DNA of 64,000 nucleotides from an uncultured Oscillospiraceae bacterium (GTDB taxonomy: Bacteria; Bacillota; Clostridia; Oscillospirales; Ruminococcaceae). A program made the translations under genes and the position numbers. The notes under the pieces are model-generated. The model was not told the origin of the DNA and made no database searches. It was given only the letters and a program-made list of their open reading frames with translations. The first letter of the stretch is position 1. Each line of letters opens with the position of its first letter. The DNA lies in NCBI GenBank assembly GCA_934464775.1, contig CAKSKG010000001.1:184622-248621 (forward strand). The letters run 5' to 3'. This document shows, piece by piece, positions 60,994-64,000 of the stretch.

Positions 60994-61572
60994 TCACTTT
61001 TTTGCTTCCGAACACATTTTCAGGAAATATTCATGGACAGCCGTATTTTCCGTAAGCTCGGGGTGAAAAGCCGTCACAAGCATATTTTTCTCACGGGCAG
61101 CCGTGATCTTTCCGTCGGTCACCGACAGCACCTGTGCATTTCCGACCTCCGAAATATACGGCGCACGGATAAACACCATAGGGATCTTTCCGCAGTCCGA
61201 AAATTCTCCCTCGGCGGAAAAGCTTCCAAGCTGTCTGCCGTATGCATTGCGCACGGCAGTTATATCCATAAGTCCGAGAGCATTGCAGCAGCGGTCATCA
61301 TTTGCGATATTTTTCGCCAGCAGGATAAGTCCAGCGCAAGTGCCGAAAACAGGCATTCCGTTCCTTATTTTTTCGGCTATGGGAGCAGTCATTCCGCCCT
61401 CGTTCATAAGTCTGCCGATAACCGTGCTTTCGCCGCCCGGGATTATCAGACCGTCAAGATCGGTTTCAAGGTCCCTGAGCTGACGTATCTCAAAGCTTTC
61501 CGCGCCCAGTCTGTCCAGCATTTTTATATGCTCCGCAAAAGCTCCCTGAAGCGCAAGAACACCAATACGCAT
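60994..61572 (-). CDS. pdxT: Pyridoxal 5'-phosphate synthase glutaminase subunit
   Basis: 192 residues; a class I glutaminase that feeds ammonia to PdxS. IGVLALQGAFAEH opens the protein, LIIPGGEST is the oxyanion strand, the nucleophile cysteine is in FGTCAGLILLA and the His-Glu pair is in FHPELTEN. The length is normal. It starts one base after the pdxS stop codon, and the two form the 12+12 synthase complex. Confidence 0.96.
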   Translation of the reverse strand: MRIGVLALQGAFAEHIKMLDRLGAESFEIRQLRDLETDLDGLIIPGGESTVIGRLMNEGGMTAPIAEKIRNGMPVFGTCAGLILLAKNIANDDRCCNALGLMDITAVRNAYGRQLGSFSAEGEFSDCGKIPMVFIRAPYISEVGNAQVLSVTDGKITAAREKNMLVTAFHPELTENTAVHEYFLKMCSEAKK

Positions 61573-61573
61573 A

Positions 61574-62449
61574 TTATTTACCTCTTTCAGCCATGAGCAG
61601 CTCTATCTCCTGCTCGTTGATGCCGACCATTGCTTCGCCCAGATCTTCGGAAAGCTCGGCAATAAGCTTTGCGTCCTTATAATTTGTAACGGCCTTTACG
61701 ATAGCCTCGGCACGCTTTTTGGGGTTACCCGACTTAAAGATACCGCTGCCGACGAACACACCCTCGGCACCCAGCTGCATCATCAGCGAAGCATCGGCAG
61801 GAGTTGCAACACCGCCTGCTGCAAAGTTAACAACGGGGAGCTTGCCGTTCTCATGAACATACAGCACCAGATCATAAGGCACACGCAGTTCCTTAGCGGC
61901 ATCGAACAGTTCATCTGCGCTCATGGAAACAAGTCTGCGGATCTCACTCTGCATCATTCTCATATGGCGGACTGCCTGAACAACATCGCCCGTACCGGGT
62001 TCGCCCTTTGTTCTGATCATAGAAGCGCCCTCATTTATTCTTCTGAGAGCCTCGCCAAGATCCTTTGCGCCGCAAACGAAAGGCACATCGAACATAGTCT
62101 TATCAATATGGTACTTATCATCGGCAGGAGAAAGAACCTCGCTCTCGTCGATATAATCTATCTCGATAGCCTGAAGGATCTGAGCCTCTGCGAAGTGACC
62201 TATTCTGCACTTTGCCATAACGGGGATACTTACTGCCTGCTGGATACCCTTAATCATTTTAGGGTCGCTCATTCTGGAAACGCCGCCTGCCGCGCGGATA
62301 TCGGCAGGGATCCTTTCGAGAGCCATTACAGCGCAGGCGCCTGCCTGTTCAGCGATAACAGCCTGTTCGGGAGTTGTAACGTCCATAATAACTCCGCCTT
62401 TAAGCATCTGAGCAAGGTTTTTGTTCAGTTCATATCTTTCATTATTCAT
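61574..62449 (-). CDS. pdxS: Pyridoxal 5'-phosphate synthase subunit PdxS
   Basis: 291 residues; makes PLP directly from ribose 5-phosphate, glyceraldehyde 3-phosphate and ammonia. GGVIMDVTTPEQAVIAE, ALERIPADIR, the lysine in MAKCRIGHF, IDESEVLSPAD and the second lysine region are strongly conserved. The ATG at 62449 is chosen because GGAGG lies 8 bases upstream; an ATG five codons earlier overlaps that site. Many neighbouring enzymes here (SerC, LysA) need PLP. No PdxR regulator is present. Confidence 0.96.
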   Translation of the reverse strand: MNNERYELNKNLAQMLKGGVIMDVTTPEQAVIAEQAGACAVMALERIPADIRAAGGVSRMSDPKMIKGIQQAVSIPVMAKCRIGHFAEAQILQAIEIDYIDESEVLSPADDKYHIDKTMFDVPFVCGAKDLGEALRRINEGASMIRTKGEPGTGDVVQAVRHMRMMQSEIRRLVSMSADELFDAAKELRVPYDLVLYVHENGKLPVVNFAAGGVATPADASLMMQLGAEGVFVGSGIFKSGNPKKRAEAIVKAVTNYKDAKLIAELSEDLGEAMVGINEQEIELLMAERGK

Positions 62450-62882
62450 AGTATTATCCTCCATTTATATTATTTTCTGTCGATTCTTATATTATATTTT
62501 AAGAATAATACTAAAAGTGGGAAAAATCAAATTTTTCTTTTATAGCTGTTTTCGACGTGTTTTTGGTCGATATTAACAATATTTAGATTTGTATATTATC
62601 GGATTATTGTTTTGTTTTCACAACTGGTTTTGAGGTGCAATACGGTCTTGATTTTGCCGCTGTCACAATGCACAAAGGACGAATGATTTTATTTCTTATA
62701 TAGTTACATTTGCCGAAAAATATAGTTGTGCTCTTTATTGGGATTGTTTGATGTTCGTTTTTATCTCTTTAATAATGGTATTCAACTGTTTCTTGCTTTT
62801 CTTGTAGTGTTTGTTGTTAGTTTATTGAGTTTTGTAGTATGGTTTGCAACCATAGAGAAAGCGGAGGTTCCGCCTCCGGCGG

Positions 62883-62994
62883 GCAGAGAGATGAACCAAA
62901 AGGGGCGGTAATAATAAATCGACACAAAAATCGGGCGCCGCCCCTTTAGGTTCTCTCTCTGCACTCTCTTTCCTTATCCCCCGCCCGATTTTTG
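62883..62994 (+). repeat. Pseudoknot element, copy A
   Basis: Stem 1 pairs 62883-62891 with 62954-62962 (9 bp) and 62895-62908 with 62938-62951 (13 of 14). Stem 2 pairs CAAAAATCGGGCG (62925-62937), inside the loop of stem 1, with CGCCCGATTTTTG (62982-62994), 13 bp perfect. Stem 2 directly abuts stem 1, the form of an H-type pseudoknot. A C-rich linker with GCACTCTCTTTCCTTA lies at 62961-62976. Confidence 0.75.
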
Positions 62995-63030
62995 AAAATC
63001 CATTTATTGAATATTCTTTAGATTTCATAT

Positions 63031-63352
63031 AGGCGACGGTTCGTAAAACGCTTATCCATTTCCTATTTCAGCCGTGGCGCTCAACCGTCGGCTATTTGGT
63101 GGAGGAAATAGCTTCATTTTCACCGATAATTGCTGTTCTGAATTATCTTCATGTTTTCCGACGGGTCGCTTAGTGATAGATAGTAACAGTTACTCACAAC
63201 CTATAAGAACTAAGCGACCCGACGTGTAAATTGAAGTGACAAAAAGAAAAAGCTGATATATTCAACATTTAAGGTTGAATATATCAGCTTTTACGTCGGT
63301 TGAGCGCACCATGAAAAATTGTATATTGTAAGCGTTGCACGAACCGTCGCCT
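63031..63352. other. Multi-helix domain closed by a 21-bp inverted repeat
   Basis: The closing helix is 63031-63051 with 63332-63352 (19 of 21 pair). Inside are a hairpin 63058-63109 (ATTTCCT/AGGAAAT and AGCCG/CGGCT), a 12-bp hairpin GGGTCGCTTAGT/ACTAAGCGACCC (63163-63174, 63209-63220) with a small AGTAA/TTACT stem in its loop, and a 19-bp perfect hairpin (63248-63266, 63274-63292). GCGCTCAACCG (63077-63087) in the first loop can also pair with CGGTTGAGCGC (63297-63307), giving a long-range pseudoknot. Confidence 0.65.
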
Positions 63353-63388
63353 TTAGTAAATTTAAGAAATGCACAATAGCTGGATTTG

Positions 63389-63526
63389 CAAAAATCGAGG
63401 CGGAGGTGAGGATGGGTAAGGAAAGAGAGTGCAGAGGGAAAACCTAAGGGTAAGGAGAGGGGGGCGCCTCGATTTTTGCTTCTGCTTTTCTTTAGCCCCC
63501 CCTCTCCTTCGCCCTTTGGTGTTCCC
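63389..63526 (-). repeat. Pseudoknot element, copy B (inverted)
   Basis: Read on the minus strand it repeats the layout of copy A. Stem 1 is 63526-63497 with 63464-63436 (about 26 bp with three interruptions). Stem 2 is CAAAAATCGAGGCG (63478-63465) with its 14-base complement (63402-63389), again directly abutting stem 1. The linker GCACTCTCTTTCCTTA is kept, while the stem sequences differ from copy A by compensating changes. Confidence 0.75.
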
Positions 63527-63712
63527 TTTGCTAATCTTGAAGTTGATTTGATACACATTTCTATATAATAAAAGTAAGCTTTTAACGAACTGAAAATCTT
63601 GAAGGTAGAAAAAAACAACTATTTCAAAAATAAAGGTAAGCTTTTAAATAACATCAAAACCAAATAAGGCAGAGAGTAATAAACAACTAACATGAAACCC
63701 CAAAAATGGCAG

Positions 63713-63748
63713 TAAAAAAAAGAAGCCCGAATACCTTCGGACTTCTTT
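63713..63748 (-). terminator. Terminator of the tRNA cluster
   Basis: Stem AAGAAG-CCGAA / TTCGG-CTTCTT followed on the minus strand by a run of about nine T residues, right after tRNA-Cys. Confidence 0.88.
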
Positions 63749-63749
63749 C

Positions 63750-63823
63750 TGGAGGCGCCACCCGGAATCGAACCGGGGATCAGGGAGTTGCAGTCCCACG
63801 CCTTACCGCTTGGCTATAGCGCC
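63750..63823 (-). tRNA. tRNA-Cys (GCA)
   Basis: 74 bases with encoded CCA. The acceptor begins GGCGCTA and ends TGGCGCC-T-CCA. The anticodon stem-loop GGGACTGCAACTCCC gives anticodon GCA. The T arm is CCCGGTTCGATTCCGGG. It is the third and last tRNA of the cluster in the direction of transcription. Confidence 0.96.
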
Positions 63824-63842
63824 ATTTCCTGTAATAAAAAAA

Positions 63843-63918
63843 TGGAGCGGATTACGAGGCTCGAACTCGCTACCTCCACCTTGGCAAGGTGGCGCTCTAC
63901 CAGATGAGCTAAATCCGC
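63843..63918 (-). tRNA. tRNA-Gly (GCC)
   Basis: 76 bases with encoded CCA. The acceptor GCGGATT pairs with AATCCGC, followed by T-CCA. The anticodon loop TTGCCAA gives GCC. The T arm contains GAGTTCGAGCCTC. Confidence 0.97.
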
Positions 63919-63923
63919 ATTAG

Positions 63924-64000
63924 TGGCGACCCGAAAGAGACTCGAACTCTCGACCTCCGCCGTGACAGGGCGGCGTTCTAACCAACTGAACTATCGGGCC
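63924..64000 (-). tRNA. tRNA-Asp (GTC)
   Basis: 77 bases with encoded CCA; the 5' G is the last base of the window. The acceptor GGCCCGA pairs with TCGGGTC, then G-CCA. The anticodon loop CTGTCAC gives GTC. More tRNA genes may precede it beyond the edge. This tRNA is one of the two that the hisS operon T-box may sense. Confidence 0.96.

Larger units (their letters stand above)
62838..63540. ncRNA. Dense nested inverted-repeat region, candidate large structured RNA or mobile element
   Basis: The 1,285-base gap between pdxS and the tRNA cluster has no credible gene. Bases 62465-62837 are AT-rich with nothing recognised. From 62838 on there are a 7-bp dyad (TATGGTT/AACCATA), a CGGAGG/CCTCCG hairpin, pseudoknot A (62883-62994), the multi-helix domain 63031-63352, and pseudoknot B in inverted orientation (63389-63526). 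Two copies of GTAAGCTTTTAA follow (63572, 63634). Known ornate RNAs such as ROOL and GOLLD are often next to tRNA genes, so these should be tested first. No assignment is possible by eye. Confidence 0.55.

Noticed and set aside
62726..63028. Short open frames in the pdxS-tRNA gap
   Set aside because: They cross strong inverted repeats, have atypical composition and no ribosome sites; the region is better read as structured non-coding DNA.
62838..63540. Retron or phage attachment site beside tRNA genes
   Set aside because: No reverse transcriptase or integrase gene is present and no duplicated tRNA 3' end was seen.
63262..63618. 118-codon minus-strand frame over pseudoknot B
   Set aside because: Low-complexity translation of repeat arms; no support as a gene.

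Overview
This window looks like chromosomal DNA of a low-to-mid-GC, anaerobic, probably spore-forming Clostridia, most likely Ruminococcus or a close relative in the Oscillospiraceae. The basis is: strong Gram-positive ribosome-binding sites, TTGACA/TATAAT promoters with 17-base spacers, frequent TTG and GTG starts, sporulation genes (spoIIQ-like, spoIIID), a T-box leader, class III fructose bisphosphatase, a beta-mannosidase and a GH9-like protein beside an SGNH esterase. This is inference from gene content; no 16S is present.

Layout. 1-4.3 kb (minus): the start of a sugar-isomerase gene running off the left edge, a lipoprotein gene and a chemotaxis receptor. 4.5-12 kb: D-lactate dehydrogenase (plus), then on the minus strand an acetyltransferase, a polar amino-acid ABC transporter, an HD protein and beta-mannosidase. 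12.4-23.5 kb (mostly plus): serC-serA, a small membrane protein, a phosphatase (minus), a beta-helix protein, pyrB with a PyrI-like zinc ribbon, and a lon-ysxC-lysA-nitroreductase run. 23.6-35.8 kb: a D,D-carboxypeptidase bracketed by an inverted pair of dispersed repeats, a metallophosphoesterase, an 8-oxoguanine glycosylase, the GH9-like/SGNH pair, cobU, cdaA-cdaR (c-di-AMP), a COG2509 flavoprotein and spoIIQ.

36-50.2 kb is the most unusual part. In many Clostridia spoIIQ and spoIIID are neighbours; here about 14.6 kb of mainly sensory genes lies between them. It holds a BlaI-type repressor and M56 membrane protease, with matching 16-bp operators in front of both that operon and a propeller/solute-binding lipoprotein gene. 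It also holds class III fbp, a nitrilase gene overlapping a LacI-type-sensor/GGDEF fusion gene, and a two-gene operon of a solute-binding lipoprotein and a hybrid histidine kinase. Three solute-binding-fold proteins occur with no transporter permease, which suggests signalling rather than uptake.

50.7-62.5 kb (mostly minus): a cell-surface protein, an SGNH hydrolase, a PAP2 phosphatase (plus), and a T-box-controlled operon hisS-unknown-aspS-polysaccharide deacetylase whose leader carries overlapping Asp and His codons. Then come a cupin gene, murA and pdxS-pdxT.

62.5-63.75 kb has no credible gene but is packed with long, nested, covarying inverted repeats, including two oppositely oriented H-type pseudoknots around a multi-helix domain. 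It lies next to a tRNA-Asp/Gly/Cys cluster that closes the window. This is the best candidate for an undescribed or unannotated large structured RNA or mobile element. Dispersed palindromic elements of three further kinds occur elsewhere.
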